Origin: Triplophysa rosa
Taxonomy: Eukaryota > Chordata > Actinopteri > Cypriniformes > Nemacheilidae
Assembly (NCBI RefSeq): GCF_024868665.1
Contig: NC_079892.1
Location: forward strand, 3,881,607-3,945,606
DNA length: 64,000 bases
Direction: 5' to 3'
Part shown: positions 44,001-56,257 of the stretch, piece by piece
How the letters are laid out: the number at the start of each line of letters is the position of its first letter
How positions within the stretch are numbered: the first letter of the stretch is position 1
Translations under genes and position numbers: made by a program
The notes under the pieces: model-generated
Seen by the model: the letters and a program-made list of their open reading frames with translations, nothing else
The model's database searches: none
What the model was told of the DNA's origin: nothing

Positions 44001-47000
44001 CTGTCGCTGCATGTTGTTTGAAATATAACCAGAAATGCGATCATTTTGAGTGATGTTTTCTATTGTTCTCTGATGTTTGTTATGAGATATTTGCCATTAC
44101 AAACAACAGACGTGTCCTGCTGGTCTGCTATAGTCACGCCTGGGAAGCCGATAAATATACAAAGCTATCTGTCATTTATTTGAGCGAAAACATCTCATTC
44201 TTATTAGTGCACTCTTTGATTTGATAGCTGCTGCACTTTTGCTATATAAATAAAACAAGTTATTATCATTCAAAGTGAAAAAAGAAATTAAGTAGAATTA
44301 AGCTTTATTTGGCATGCATGCATATCTGGTCACAGTAAGATTTAGAGCGAAATGCTTTGTACAATACTCCTCCCGCCGTATGCAATAAAATGATATCCAG
44401 TTTAGGGATAACAATATAAGTAATATAAAACCTTAACATTTAGAAAATTAAGATTAAGAGAAATTTATATTCGGGATAAATTACAACAGAAAAATGCACT
44501 GTAAATAAATTCACACATGAATGCATTAAACAGAAACAAAAAAAATATGAGACCACTTTCTTCAAATATTTTTACTATTTATAGGTACTGTATGTGTTAA
44601 AATTATAATTTTTGTGTGATTCTGTTAACCACTAACAATATTTCTCCCAAATTTAAAATAAAAATAATGTTTCTATTTGCAACTGGAGAAACAGGTCAAA
44701 ATGACAGAAAAGATGCTGTGTATTTTTTGAGACCTCAAATACTGCAAAGAAAACAAGTTCATATTCACTTTTAAGCAATGCAACAGTAATATTTCTACAC
44801 GTATTTAGGAAAAGTTGAAAAATATTTTTTTATGTGATAACCTGGATTTTTATCACAGTTTTTATGTGTCTTGTCATAGTGTCAGTCTTTTGCATTGCTA
44901 TTGGATGATTTTATATCACGTCTGAGGTTTGATTTTGTTTAAATTCGACACACCCTGGACTGGAATGACCCCAATACATATAGGGATGCTGATGAAATGA
45001 AAGTTTGCAATGGTCTCTTACTTTTTCCCACAGCTGTATGTGCATTGTGTTTTGGAACTTCGTTTGAAATCTCTGAGAACTAACACACTCCAAAGTCCAG
45101 TTGCATTACTGTAATGAGAATTAACATAATGATGAGATCCATGAAAATAACGGGATTTAAAAAAATCCCGATGCAAAAAATGATCAAGTGACATGCTGTC
45201 GGTTAGTCACGGCCCCATTCGAATGCGTAAAATCTAAAGCCCAGTTTAGAATCCAGAGTTTAGTTTCTTTACTAAAGGCTACACAAATACTCATAAATAT
45301 GTGCAAACAGGAGGCGAAGAGATTGCTTTAGCTTTCAACTGAGTTTGCATGTGGACCTGTCCAGACTCATTTTCACAGTTATTATCCAACAACATGTCAT
45401 TCGTTAGACAGCCTGGCTTGTGTGTGTACGTGTTTAATGAGAACATCTCATATCTCCGCTATACCGGCACCATCAGCTGAACCCACTGGTTCATAGACAC
45501 ACACCGAATGAATCAGCGCACCGGGCTGCCCACCGACTAATACAGTTAGCAGCGCTTTAAGTGAGTTTCAACATCCCCGCCTCTTCTGCTTACACGTTTT
45601 GTTCGAGGGCTGAATAATGAAAATCGTGAGCTGAAAATGATGGCACGTCCCTGCGAGTGTGAGAATACATTATGTTCAGTGACTCATAGAGTGCCAGGAA
45701 GTTGTTCTTGACCTTTAACCCAACAGGAAGTTCAATTAGTCTAAACATTCTGCTGTCATCTTTTTGGTTTTCTAAAACAAACTGGAAACCAATGGGTTTA
45801 AATGAACCTACGCCGGGATGTTTCAACCCATAGTTGAGTCGAATATGGATTTCCCTATAGGCTAATATAAACCAACGGTTGGGTTTGTCTATATTTTACC
45901 TAATCGTGTGTTGAACTAACACATGAAAAGATTTTTTTAGTGCATGGTTTGTGTCCTTAAAAAGGACAAAAACACCATTCATTATGAAATTGAACTTAAG
46001 AGCTCAATTTAAAGTGTTATCTATCCATACAATAGCTTTGTGTGTGGAATAAACAAGTCACCAAATATGATTTTCTACAAATACGATCTTTTTAGTAAAT
46101 TGGTTGATCTGGTTCACAAATACAATATTTGATCCATTTTTAACACAACGCTATCTATACGCTACCGGCTTTAAAAGTCACGCCTTTGATAATGCTTTTA
46201 TGGTGATGTTTATTGCAAATGGATGGGGAGAAGCAACCTGCAGTCTTTAGGACTTCCGCTGAAGAAAGAAAGTCAATCGTTTGGAAAGTGATGTTCATTA
46301 TAAAACTGTAGTGGAGCGAGAGCTGTCACTCTTCTGAGGTCATCGGTGTGTGATGGGAGGGCAGAGGAGGTGAAAGGGATCATGTCGTGTCCCCGAGACC
46401 AGGATGACCAAGCTGTTCTTGTGAAGATCTTGGAGATAAAACGTCCTTACAGATCAAACATTTGACCCCTGGGATTTGAAAGGTCGCGTGAATGTGCTTG
46501 AGAAGAGCCGAAGTGCTTCAGCAATTACTGTATGACAGCCTTGCTTCTTTTCTTTTTGACAAATTCACACTCTGTGAATGACATGAGATAAAAAGGCAGC
46601 TGGGTTCTGAGACGGGGAGAGGGGTAGAGAGAGGAAACCGTAGTGATGATGTAATCCATCTTACCTCGATCAATTATTAACTGCATTTTTACTATCAAGC
46701 TGTCTGGTTTTGAAACACAAGAGGTCAAGCAAGATCATTTTACATAACATGAAAGTATACAGTGACCATAGGCTAACAAGCAAGAAAATGATAAGGAAAC
46801 ATAAGATAGTTTACCAAAAAAAGAAAATTCTGTCATGATATTTTTTTCTGTTGAACACAAAAGAAGAGATTTTGAGGAATTTAGGAAATCAAACAGTTCT
46901 GGGGAACCTTTGACTACCATTGCAATTTTTCCTACTATGGTAGTCAATAGTGCCTCAGAACTGTCGGTTGCTAACATTCTTCCAAATATCCAAAAATGTA

Positions 47001-50000
47001 TACAGGTTTGGAACACCTGTGGGTGAGTAATTCATGACAGAATTTTCATTTTTGCGTGAACTGTCCCTTTAACATCATTTATACGTCTTTATCTTAATAT
47101 GCCACATACTGTGCATCTTGTTGATGGCACTTATTCTAGTACATTTTTATGACCAATTTGTTAACTGATCTCACTTAAAATGTCCCTTACAGAAAAGACA
47201 CATGAATTTCACATGTTTTTTTACATGTTTTTCACATGTGATCACATGTATACAACATGTGTTTAACATGTGCAAAAAAAACACGTGTGATCACATGTGA
47301 AATGTGTGTTTTTGGAACATTTTGGTGTGAATTCCATGTGAATTCCCACGTGAAACCCATGGGATAACATGTAAAAACCCATGGGATGACATGTGCAACA
47401 TGTGGTGACGTGAAGAACATGTGATCACATGTGGAGACATGTCGCATATGTTATCCCATGGGTTTTTACATGTTATCCCATGGGTTTCACGTGGGAATTC
47501 ACATGGAATTCACACCAAAATGTTCCAAAAACACACATTTCACATGTGATCACATGTGTTTTTTGCACATGTGAATTTCATGTGTCTTTTCTGTAAGGGG
47601 TATGAATATTAGAAAGAAGCGAGCATGAAGGTCCACTCCTAAACACAAATCATCAAAGTAGATTGTAAGAAATACAGACAGTTCACTTAAAACCTTACTC
47701 CATTTATTCAACATCTCTGTTCCGTCTCACATGGTTTCTTATAAATGGTGACCAGGCAGTCCATCCCCTACTACACACCACCCTCAGCTTCAGACAGCCT
47801 TTCCACACGGGCAACAAAAACACCCAAGTGATCTTGATAATAGGTGAACGGCCCTCATTTGAGAGTGTCCTAGACTACCTCAGACAAAACATTCCTCCTC
47901 CCCACAAATAAAGCAACCACGACAAATGAAGCACATCTAGGGAATAGTGTCTGTAAGACTAAGCACTCGCTGACCCAGATATACAGCGCACTGCCTGTGG
48001 AAGAGGAGTTTAGGGCTGGAAGAAGATGAAGACTGCTTTAGGAAGCACAGAGAGGGGAGAACGGTGTTCCTGTAACTCAATCGCGTTATGGGTTGGACCC
48101 CAGGGAACACACATACTGATAAAAACGTATAGCTCAAATGCACTGTAAGTCGCTTTGGATAAGAGCGTCTGCCAAATGTAAATGAATTAAACGCCTGAAG
48201 CCTCAGAAATGTGTTATATATGAGCAAAATCATTTGTTATTTGATACTGGCTAGAACACTGTAAAAGCGTGCACTTACAGCATCAATGAGAAAATCAGTC
48301 GTTATTTGAATCTGTTTATATGGGTGTAAATATTTGATTGTATAATTCTTTGCTAATCCTTTACATACATCATGAAAACAGAAATCTGGTCATAAAACCT
48401 GATAGGAGAAACAAACAAACAAACAAGATCTTGGTTGTTCCAGACAGTGTAAATACATGGAGAACTTATGAAGAGTTTGGTTCCAAAATGAAATAACTTA
48501 AAAATGGTCAAAAATCATGTTTTTTTTTATTGTGCATTCCAATTAATATCAATCAAACTGCAGTTGGTTTGTTTTGATTTAAGTTATAATAACTCAACAA
48601 ATACAGCTAACTAACACAATAAAACATGATAACATAATAAAAATAAGTTTTTAAAAACGGAGTTATCTCATTTTGGAACCAAACTCTTCATATAATCTTT
48701 TACTTGAAGAATTATGTCTTGAAAACAAAATTTAGTGAGGTTTATGCTTAAAAATAATATTTAATAATAATCTTTAAACTTTATTTATTATAAAAATATA
48801 TATAATTTATAATTTTAGATTCATTTATTTTTATTTAAAAAAATTGTTTCAAAAGGCGAAAAAAAAATATTTTTGATAATTTGAAAAAAATGAAAACGTG
48901 TTATTTGATTTCTCTATACAATTCTATTTAAATTAAATAATTTTCAGAGAAATCAAATAACAAAACACAAAAATACAAATTTGAACAAAGTTTATTTTTC
49001 TTATTCAACTAGCAAATATATATTTTTTATAAAAATAAAATGATAAATATATATAATTATTATAATAAATATGTAAATATCATTATTTAATTATATATAA
49101 ACTAACCAAATTTCAATGATATTTCAATAATTATTTATTAATTATATATAATTAAAATACTTGCCAGTGTTTTATGTCATCTGATTTCTCAGAAAATGAT
49201 AAATTCTCTGACGTAATACCACAAGTTCTTTTGTTCGAACAAACAATTCATTATTGTCATTATTATTATTTTTTTAAATGTTGAAAAGTTCAATAGATAT
49301 TGCGACAGCATCATTACCCTGAACGTTTTTAGCCACAACAGTCGTGTTGTAAAAATCTAATATTGTGACATCCCTAGTTAAAAGAGGTTCACATGTTTTA
49401 ACACTAAGCTGGAAAATGATTTCTCGCAGCGGAATATCCGATCAATACAAACAAATGGAAACATAAAGGTTGCAGCCTCTCATAATTGCCTGAAGATCCC
49501 ACGGTCAGGCAAACATGAGCATCTTACACTTATGTAATTCCAGCATTAGGCAGTATTCCGTCATCCCGTGGTGTCCCCTCCTAAAACCCACTTCCATCTG
49601 TCGTGTTTGCTATTCCCTTTATAGTGAAACACAGCGTAAATTGTAAACACCACCCCCACTCCTTTAAAAACACTTAAGGGACCAACGCACCAAATCTGCT
49701 TGTGGTAACCTTGCCAGGGCCCAGGAGTCCCTGGTGAGGGGACTATACGGTTAAATGTATTATTATTGGCGCCTTTCTGTCATCCTATGCTGTCCTTGAA
49801 CGATGACCTTGAGTTTGAGCAGTACACTGTGTTGAGTTGACAGAAGCACACTGAGAAACTGAAGACGCAACATTATTTTTTAGTATTCAAAGTGAGTTAA
49901 AAACCATTGAAGCTTTATCAGCATGATAAGAATGTTTCTAATCACCGTCTCTCTTTTCTCACAGTGGGTAGCATTCGCATCACTGTTCTTCATCTTGGTG

Positions 50001-53000
50001 TCCATTACCACCTTCTGTTTGGAGACCCACGAAGCCTTCAACCCCATCATCAACCGCACTGAGCTCATCACGGTGGACAACGAAACCGTGGAGCGTGTCT
50101 TCCGCGAGACCGAGACCATGGTGCAGCTAACCTACGTCGAGGGCGTCTGCGTGGTTTGGTTCACGTTTGAGTTTCTGATTCGAGTGACCACCTGTCCGAA
50201 CAAACTCAAATTCGTGACAAACGCCCTGAACATCATCGACTTTGTGGCAATTCTTCCGTTTTACCTGGAGGTGGGGCTGAGCGGTCTATCCTCCAAAGCA
50301 GCGAAAGACGTGTTGGGTTTCCTCCGCGTTGTGCGTTTCGTGCGGATTCTTCGTATCTTCAAGCTGACCCGGCACTTCGTGGGGTTGAGGGTACTGGGGC
50401 ACACGCTCCGTGCCAGCACCAACGAATTCATCCTCCTCATCATCTTCCTGGCTCTTGGAGTCTTAATCTTCGCCACCATGATCTATTACGCCGAACGCAT
50501 CGGAAGAAACCCCAACGATCCTAACGCCAGTAACGACACGCACTTCAAGAACATCCCCATCGGCTTCTGGTGGGCTGTGGTAACTATGACCACGCTCGGC
50601 TACGGAGACATGTACCCCCAGACGACCTCCGGCATGCTGGTGGGCGCGCTCTGCGCCCTGGCGGGTGTGCTGACCATCGCCATGCCCGTACCGGTTATCG
50701 TAAACAACTTCGGCATGTATTACTCCCTAGCGATGGCCAAGCAAAAACTACCAAAGAAAAAGAGTAAGCATATCCCACGAGCACCTCAACTGGGGTCTCC
50801 CAACTACTGCAAGTCAGTCATAAACTCCCCTCGACCCAGTACGCACAGCAACCCCTGCCCCCTGGCACAGGAAGAGGTTTCCGAGATCAGATACCAAGGT
50901 AGGAACTCGTGTTGTAGATTTTTGTCAATATGAACGACTTCTAGTGTTTATAAACAAATCTTTTCTACTTTTTCTTTAAAAAAAAAATATATTTTACTTT
51001 TTCATATTCTACTGTTTATGCAACTGGGTGGGTCAGCTTAGTAAACGTACTGCATTTGCACCAACATTGGGTTGGTTAATATTATCATAATGAGGCAATT
51101 TTATAGCTAGTTTACATTTATAAAACAGCATGCTTACTTTTTACGTTCAAGTTTATGTTTACGGTTTCACTCACCTTCATGTCACCTATAAGACCTTCTT
51201 TCCTTTCTCTGTGGAACGTTTTGGACCCCGTTGACTTACACTGCACAGATGCAAAACCATGTCATACAGGTTTGAAATGACATGAAGGTGACTAAATGGT
51301 TTTCATTTGGGTGAACTATCCCTTTAAATCTCATACAGTAGTTACGATGAACATTAAAACATTAAATTTAACTTTGGTTTTAGTAAATCAGACCCCCAGA
51401 TCTAAATGACAGATAACCCAGCCCACCAATTACCGGTGGCTGTACAAACACTGCACATCTGTTCATATTAATGGCCATGGGTAGTTGCAACAACACTGGA
51501 CTAAAAGTTTAGTTTATCGTTTGCATCAGCTGACCACTGAGAATTTCCAAGAGGAGGAGTCTGTGCTTTCTGAAATCCAATCTACTGCAATCCCACTCGA
51601 TTTCATCTTTAACGGGCTCTTTGCCCACCATCAAAACCTAAATGACCTTCTCTATCACATGTTCCATCAGAGCTTTCACTATTGTGTAAGTGCCCTAATG
51701 CTGAAACATGAACCTAATTTTCTTTGAGGTGCTTTAGCAGAGTAGGGTTTCCTAGCAATTGTAAATCAGTGGATCTCAACTGGTGGGTTGGGATTAAAAA
51801 TGTTAATGTTGGATTTAAGCTTTTGGTATGAATTACAATGTTGCTTTTGAGGTTTGCTACTTGATTTCTAATGGGAGATTTGGGTTGTGAAGCAAAACCG
51901 TATGTAGTAGGAACCACTGCACTAAATTTATCCAGCTGAAGGTGAAAAATGACACATAATATCATTTCTGTTAAATATGATCAATTTTTTCTTTTTCTTT
52001 ACATTATTTTGTGTTGTGTCCTCAAATTGTAAAAAACATTATTCACAATATCAAATTTTCACCCATATCATAATTTTGTCATACATTTCTTATAAAAACG
52101 AATATTAATTCATATTAAATCTTATTTAAGAATATTAACCATATTTGCTGTCTGTGTTACTTATAATTGGGATAAACAAGTAAACATCTGTCCAAAGTGT
52201 TTTTACATCAATCTGTTAGCTCTATTGTTTTAAAAAACAAATTCTGAATAACAAAAACATGAACAACACACTTAAGTTTGTGTGCTGGGATAAGTTTGCC
52301 TTTTAATAGGGTGACCGTATGTGCCATTTTTCCCGGACATGTCCTGGCCAGGAGGTCGCATTTGTCCACCGCATAGGTTTATTATTTAAGGTTTTATTTC
52401 CGAAAAGTAAAAATGATATTTCAATGTATGAATGAAACTACGTCTTAAGAGAAATAAATGTTACTTTTATAATGTTTTTTTTTTTTAACTGAAATGTGAG
52501 AACGAATGCGACCTCCGGAGGACGCACCCGAAATCCTGGCCAGGACGTGTCCGGGAAAAATGGCACGTGCGGTCACCCTGCTTTTAATGTGTTGCTGTGC
52601 CGATCATTTGACGCTGTATGTTACCCCACATCGATCTGTAATGAGTCATCGCTCTTCACCTGTGATTGGAGATTTTAAAGTGAACGGGGAGGCGTCCAAA
52701 GCTGCCCTGGCCAATGAGGACTGCCCTCACATCGACCAGGCCGTGTCGCCCGAGGAAGTCTTCAGCCCCGTGGACCGCGAGAGACCCTGCTTCCTGCTCA
52801 ACTCCGGAGGAGAACGAGCCAATCACACAGGGGGGAGAGTCAGGAAGGGTAAGTAAGCAGCCAATCACAGCTAGCGAAAGCGGAGCTGATTCTGTGCAAA
52901 TCTGTCATTCGACGAACGGCTTTTTTCTTGCAGTCTGATAGTTCCTCAGGTCTGCTGTTGTCGTAAAGATAACAGGAAAACATGCGGTAGAGCCATTAAA

Positions 53001-54393
53001 GTGAGTTAACAGGCCTACGTTGATTTTTGACAGTTTTTTAACAGTCATACGAATGCAATACTGTATTTTAAACAGCATTCGATGGACCATTATGCAATTA
53101 GAACAGAGGGCCATTTTTGATTTCAATAACGATTTTTATGAACAAATATGGTCTGACAAGTGAAATACAAAAGCTACAATATATTGCCTAGCAGTGTGCT
53201 TGTTTTGCATGAATGCAGAATCACAATGGGGGGTGGTAATGATGATGGTGAAACTCACAAGAAATGCAGCATGGGATACGGGGCATGTGGTCACATGATA
53301 AGAACTCAGCCAGTCAGAAGCTCTCAGTTGTAACCTGAAATGTATAATACTGTAGATCCTATTAGCAAAATGAATTCCATTAGAACGATTTCTGGCTACC
53401 CTACTGATCTATTCTCAGTTATTCACCTTCATGTCGTTCAAAACCTGTAGACGTTTTGAACTCTGTGGGGATATTTAGAGAAATGTGTCTGTGGTTTTGT
53501 GTCCATTCAATGGAAGCCAATGGCGGCCAGTGTTGTTTGGTTACCGACATTCTTCAAAATATCTTCTTTTGCATTCTGCAGAAGAAAGTCACACAGGTTC
53601 GGAAGAGAATTTTCATTTTTGGGTGAACGCTCCCTTTAAACCGATAGTTCACCCAAAAATGAAAATTCTGTCATCATTTACTCGCCCTCTTGTCATTTCA
53701 AACCTGTATGACTTTCTTTCTTATGCAGATCACATGAGAAGATATTTTGAAGAAAGTTGGTAACAGAACAGCGATGGACCCCCATTCACTTCTATTGTAT
53801 GGCCACAAAACCAATGCAAGTGAACGGGGGCCAGTTCACAACATTTTTCAAAATATCTTCTTTTGTGTTCTGCGGAAGAAAGTCAAACTGTTTTGAAATG
53901 ACAAAAGGGCGAGTAAATGATGACAGAATTTATTTCTGGGCGAACTTTAGTCTACCGGTTGTTTTCTAGACGGGCTGCAGTTTCTGGCTAAGTTCTTTGA
54001 TGTTCTGAACCGGTGTTGTGCTGTTCAGCACTGTGAAAACCACCCCATGCATGCAGAAGACTGCCTAAAGCATAAAACGCATGGAGGATGACGCAGTTGA
54101 CGTGCCAAGCGTCAACTGGCTAACCACGAACGTAACAAATGCATGACAGGGGAACGCACCAACAGAGCCTAACTATACACGCTCATTCACGAACCGTGGC
54201 AGAGAGTCTCTGTCTCGAGTTGAAGGCTGCTCTGAGGTTTTACTGAAAGCCCCTTTTCTCTTCAAATGAAGGTTATGAAAAGCCATGGAGCCACAGCAGC
54301 ATGTCTGGAGGCGTGGCCTCAGTGTCGGCATTGCCCTGCAGCCCGCCCTGTCTCATGCAGCAGGTCCACTCTCCCATCCCATCCATCCTGTAG
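41092..54393 (+). CDS. kcnc1: Kv3.1 voltage-gated K+ channel, form ending SPIPSIL
   Basis: Kv3.1 is the fast, high-threshold delayed-rectifier K+ channel of fast-spiking neurons. Exons: 41092-41658, 49965-50898, 52672-52848, 54272-54393; 1800 nt, 599 aa. The N-terminal T1 domain has the Zn motif HCPADVC...EPCC. S1 starts [13 protein letters not shown]2 is [15 protein letters not shown]3 [17 protein letters not shown]4 carries repeated Arg ([18 protein letters not shown]). S5 is followed by the selectivity filter TTLGYGDM and the S6 motif PVPVIV. Exon 3 begins [24 protein letters not shown], which marks it as KCNC1 rather than KCNC2-4. The last exon here gives [10 protein letters not shown]...SPIPSIL, like a C-terminus I recall for a Kv3.2 splice form. 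Intron 1 is 8.3 kb. sergef follows in the convergent orientation, as near human KCNC1. Confidence 0.9.
42320..46800. other. kcnc1 intron 1, left part: no gene seen
   Basis: This stretch of intron 1 is AT-rich and lacks exons I can support. The short frames (such as 43336-43656 and 45590-45826) match no known family and lack splice context. It contains small CA-rich runs near 42515-42570. Any conserved enhancer would need cross-species alignment to see. Confidence 0.6.
46805..47072. mobile_element. MITE related to the 14735-15027 element
   Basis: It contains AAAAAGAAAATTCTGTCATG, CTGTTGAACACAAAAGAAGA, a repeated ACTACCATTG/ATGGTAGTCAA inverted pair, and the end TTTTTGCGTGAACTGTCCCTTTAA. The left terminus is eroded. 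Confidence 0.8.
47183..47599. mobile_element. Palindromic ACATGT-rich foldback element in kcnc1 intron 1
   Basis: The left arm begins CCCTTACAGAAAAGACACAT and the right arm ends with the inverse, ATGTGTCTTTTCTGTAAGGG. Inside, both arms share TGTTTTTGGAACATTTTGGT and CCCACGTGAAACCCATGGGA in opposite orientation. The sequence is dominated by CACATGTGATCACATGTG-type self-complementary units. The left arm is about 60 bp longer through extra ACATGT units. No clear target duplication or coding frame is seen. Confidence 0.9.
48061..48186 (+). repeat. tRNA-derived SINE, plus strand
   Basis: A B-box-like segment ATGGGTTGGACCCCAGGGAA is followed about 60 bp on by the canonical tail AAGTCGCTTTGGATAAGAGC GTCTGCCAAATG. 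It lies in kcnc1 intron 1. Confidence 0.8.
48700..49170. other. Extremely AT-rich stretch in kcnc1 intron 1
   Basis: Almost 500 bp of nearly pure A/T, with many TATATA, AATAAT and ATTTAT runs and no CpG. There is nothing coding. It could be a degenerate AT microsatellite cluster. Confidence 0.75.
50899..50933 (+). CDS. kcnc1: Read-through (retained intron) C-terminus of Kv3.1, Kv3.1a-like
   Basis: If the donor after 50898 is not used, the frame continues for [11 protein letters not shown] and stops at 50931-50933, giving a 511-aa channel. The mammalian Kv3.1a form is also 511 aa and, as I recall, ends AGRKPLRGMSI by the same mechanism. The shared GR...SI ending and identical length suggest that this alternative 3' end is old and maintained. 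The first bases, GTAGGA, serve both as splice donor and as codons. Confidence 0.7.
51168..51330. repeat. AGTTCACCC-type MITE, internally deleted
   Basis: TTTCACTCACCTTCATGTCA at the left and GAAATGACATGAAGGTGACT plus GGGTGAACTATCCCTTTAA at the right form an inverted pair of about 160 bp in kcnc1 intron 2. Confidence 0.75.
52308..52580. mobile_element. hAT-type MITE next to kcnc1 exon 3
   Basis: The terminal repeats pair over about 45 bp: AGGGTGACCGTATGTGCCAT and CCCGGACATGTCCTGGCCAG at the left against CTGGCCAGGACGTGTCCGGG and ATGGCACGTGCGGTCACCCT at the right. CTTTTAAT occurs at 52300-52307 and 52581-52588, an 8-bp target duplication; one terminal base differs between ends. The right end is 91 bp upstream of the exon 3 splice junction. 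Confidence 0.88.
53405..53639. repeat. AGTTCACCC-type MITE, left end damaged
   Basis: It contains TTCACCTTCATGTCGTTCAA, CATTCTTCAAAATATCTTCT and the right end TTTTTGGGTGAACGCTCCCTTTAA. It directly abuts the next copy. Confidence 0.8.
53640..53957. mobile_element. AGTTCACCC-type MITE, full length, in tandem with the previous one
   Basis: The left end CCGATAGTTCACCCAAAAAT and ATTCTGTCATCATTTACTCG pair with CGAGTAAATGATGACAGAAT and GGGCGAACTTTAG at the right. It is the best preserved copy of this family in the window. Confidence 0.88.
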
Positions 54394-55119
54394 CATGGAC
54401 AACAAAACTAACCAATCAGAGGCCCTCGCTCCGCAGCGCTGCAGTGAGACGCCCGCTCACACTGTGTACCATCTCAACTCTCTGTCATTCTTTTCTCTCT
54501 TCTTCTCATCAACTTCCTATGCAGCGGCCACTTCATTCTCTTTGACGTCTTATTCCCTTTCCCCTTTCACTTCTCCGCACTTTCATTCCCTTTCTATTCC
54601 CTTCACACCTCCTTTCCTCCCCTCGGTGTTTCTAAGCTGTGGTTTTCATTGGGTGCACCATAAAAAAGATGAAAAAATGGCTATTTCATATATAGTTCGA
54701 TATGACTTGAAGAGCTGAAGTAACACCCATCATGATTCTAGTAATGCACACGTCACCGACATAGAAAGTTGACTGAAGAAGCTTCATTTGCATTTGCATG
54801 CCTTGCATGGGAATATCTGAGAAAAAGATGCAAGTCAAATGAAAATATGTAAGAAAATGTTTTTTCAAGCTTCTTGGAATATATCCGATGCAGATGATAT
54901 ACAACATATGTAGCAATTACAACTTTTTGTTATTTTTTTTGCCTTTCCCCAAACGATGATCTCTTGTGCGTTTTAAATGTTGGTAGCAGCGGTCAGAACG
55001 ACCATCCAAATTTTTCCAATAAGATGCAAACGGCAGCAAAAGCACTTTATCTTTTCTCATGCAGAGAGCATAGGCAAATTTATTCCAAACATCCATTCAA
55101 TGACCAGCTAATGAGATTT

Positions 55120-55265
55120 TGTGACTACACACATGGAATTTACCCAGTAACGTTCCCACAACGTTTTTTTAAGGTTTGTTTTTGGTTCCGCGGAAATAAA
55201 ATCTTCTGGGAACCAAATCCTAACGTTAGGGGAACGGTCTGTGTGCGCTGGGTTGCTGGACAGTG
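55120..55265. repeat. Teleost repeat with AACGTTCCC motifs
   Basis: TACCCAGTAACGTTCCCACA, GGTTTGTTTTTGGTTCCGCG and CCTAACGTTAGGGGAACGGT form a loose inverted arrangement. Similar AACGTTCCC repeats are common in fish genomes; the family is unnamed here. It lies beyond the SPIPSIL exon and before the distal exon of kcnc1. Confidence 0.5.
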
Positions 55266-55655
55266 GACACGTGTGTGTATATCTCATTTTAAAACATTGC
55301 TTTGACACTGTAGCACATTACACGCAATCACCACACACACAAAAAAATGTACAGCATAGATGTATTGTGTGTGCATATGACGTAAAAACATCTTTTACAA
55401 AAGACAAATACAGTATTATTGTACTCCTGGGATTACTTGGGGAGAGGTAAATGCATGCACCTTTATGCAAAAAAAAAGAGAAACCTGCGAATGACAAACT
55501 GTAAATAAGAACATTGCATGAAATAAATTTTATATCCAATCTGTATATAGACTGTGTTATTATTTGACAGAACATGCATACATGACTCCTTGCGCCTTAC
55601 CGTGACGTCTCTTTGACCTTTCACCGCTGTTTATCAAAATTTCGATTTCCTTTAG

Positions 55656-55705
55656 ACTTCAGCGTCCGCACTAAAACAAACAGTGCACAATTCAATCCTG
55701 CTTAA
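55656..55705 (+). other. Possible further alternative last exon of kcnc1 (weak)
   Basis: A good acceptor (TTTCGATTTCCTTTAG) precedes a phase-1-compatible frame reading DFSVRTKTNSAQFNPA with TAA at 55703-55705. It has no recognised homology and may be chance. Confidence 0.25.
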
Positions 55706-56147
55706 AGTTTACGATTTAAAGGTCATAAAGGTCAAAGAGAGAGTGTGTCACCTACCGTAGGGCGGGGAGAGCCGAGGCGAGACCGACGGTGACCGTTCCC
55801 TGTTTCGCATGCCACATGTCAGTAACCAAGCATGAAAATCACTCTGTGTAAAAACTCGTCAGCATGAACCAATGAGACACCGTATCGACGATAACCTGAA
55901 ATGAATGCAGCATGGGAGAACGCATGGTAAACCCCACGTTTACCATGAGGCCGAGATCGCAATTCACTCGCATGAGTCCTCGCGCATCGACTTGGATGTT
56001 CGCTTGCACGGTTCGAGGGCCAAAAATCCCGTTCTCTTTCTCCATCCCACCCCCAACCCCCCAATGTTTCCGTGCCGTTCGTTTGGTGTATTAATATGAT
56101 TTCCTTGTTGTTTTGTTGTTGTTGTTTTCTCTTTTTATGTGTTATAG

Positions 56148-56257
56148 AGACCCAGCGCGCCAAACGAAGCAGACAACCGACCGAGTCAGTGTGTGTAATG
56201 AACCATGGTGTACCAACCACTATGTGTGTCAACCATAAAGCCACATCCCCCACCTGA
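56148..56257 (+). CDS. kcnc1: Distal alternative last coding exon of Kv3.1, Kv3.1b-like
   Basis: A pyrimidine-rich tract (TTGTTGTTGTTTTCTCTTTTT) and TTATAG precede 56148. Joined in phase 1 to exon 3 (52848) the frame gives KETQRAKRSRQPTESVCVMN and ends KATSPT with TGA at 56255-56257, for 595 aa in total. The PTESVCV core resembles PTEAVRV at the end of mammalian Kv3.1b. Possible poly(A) signals AATAAA lie at 56713 and 56927. A splice site two bases downstream would give another frame, which I consider less likely. Confidence 0.65.

Noticed and set aside
54266..54718. 150-codon plus-strand frame starting at 54266
   Set aside because: It overlaps the kcnc1 SPIPSIL exon in another frame and continues as low-complexity Ser/Phe sequence of the 3' UTR.
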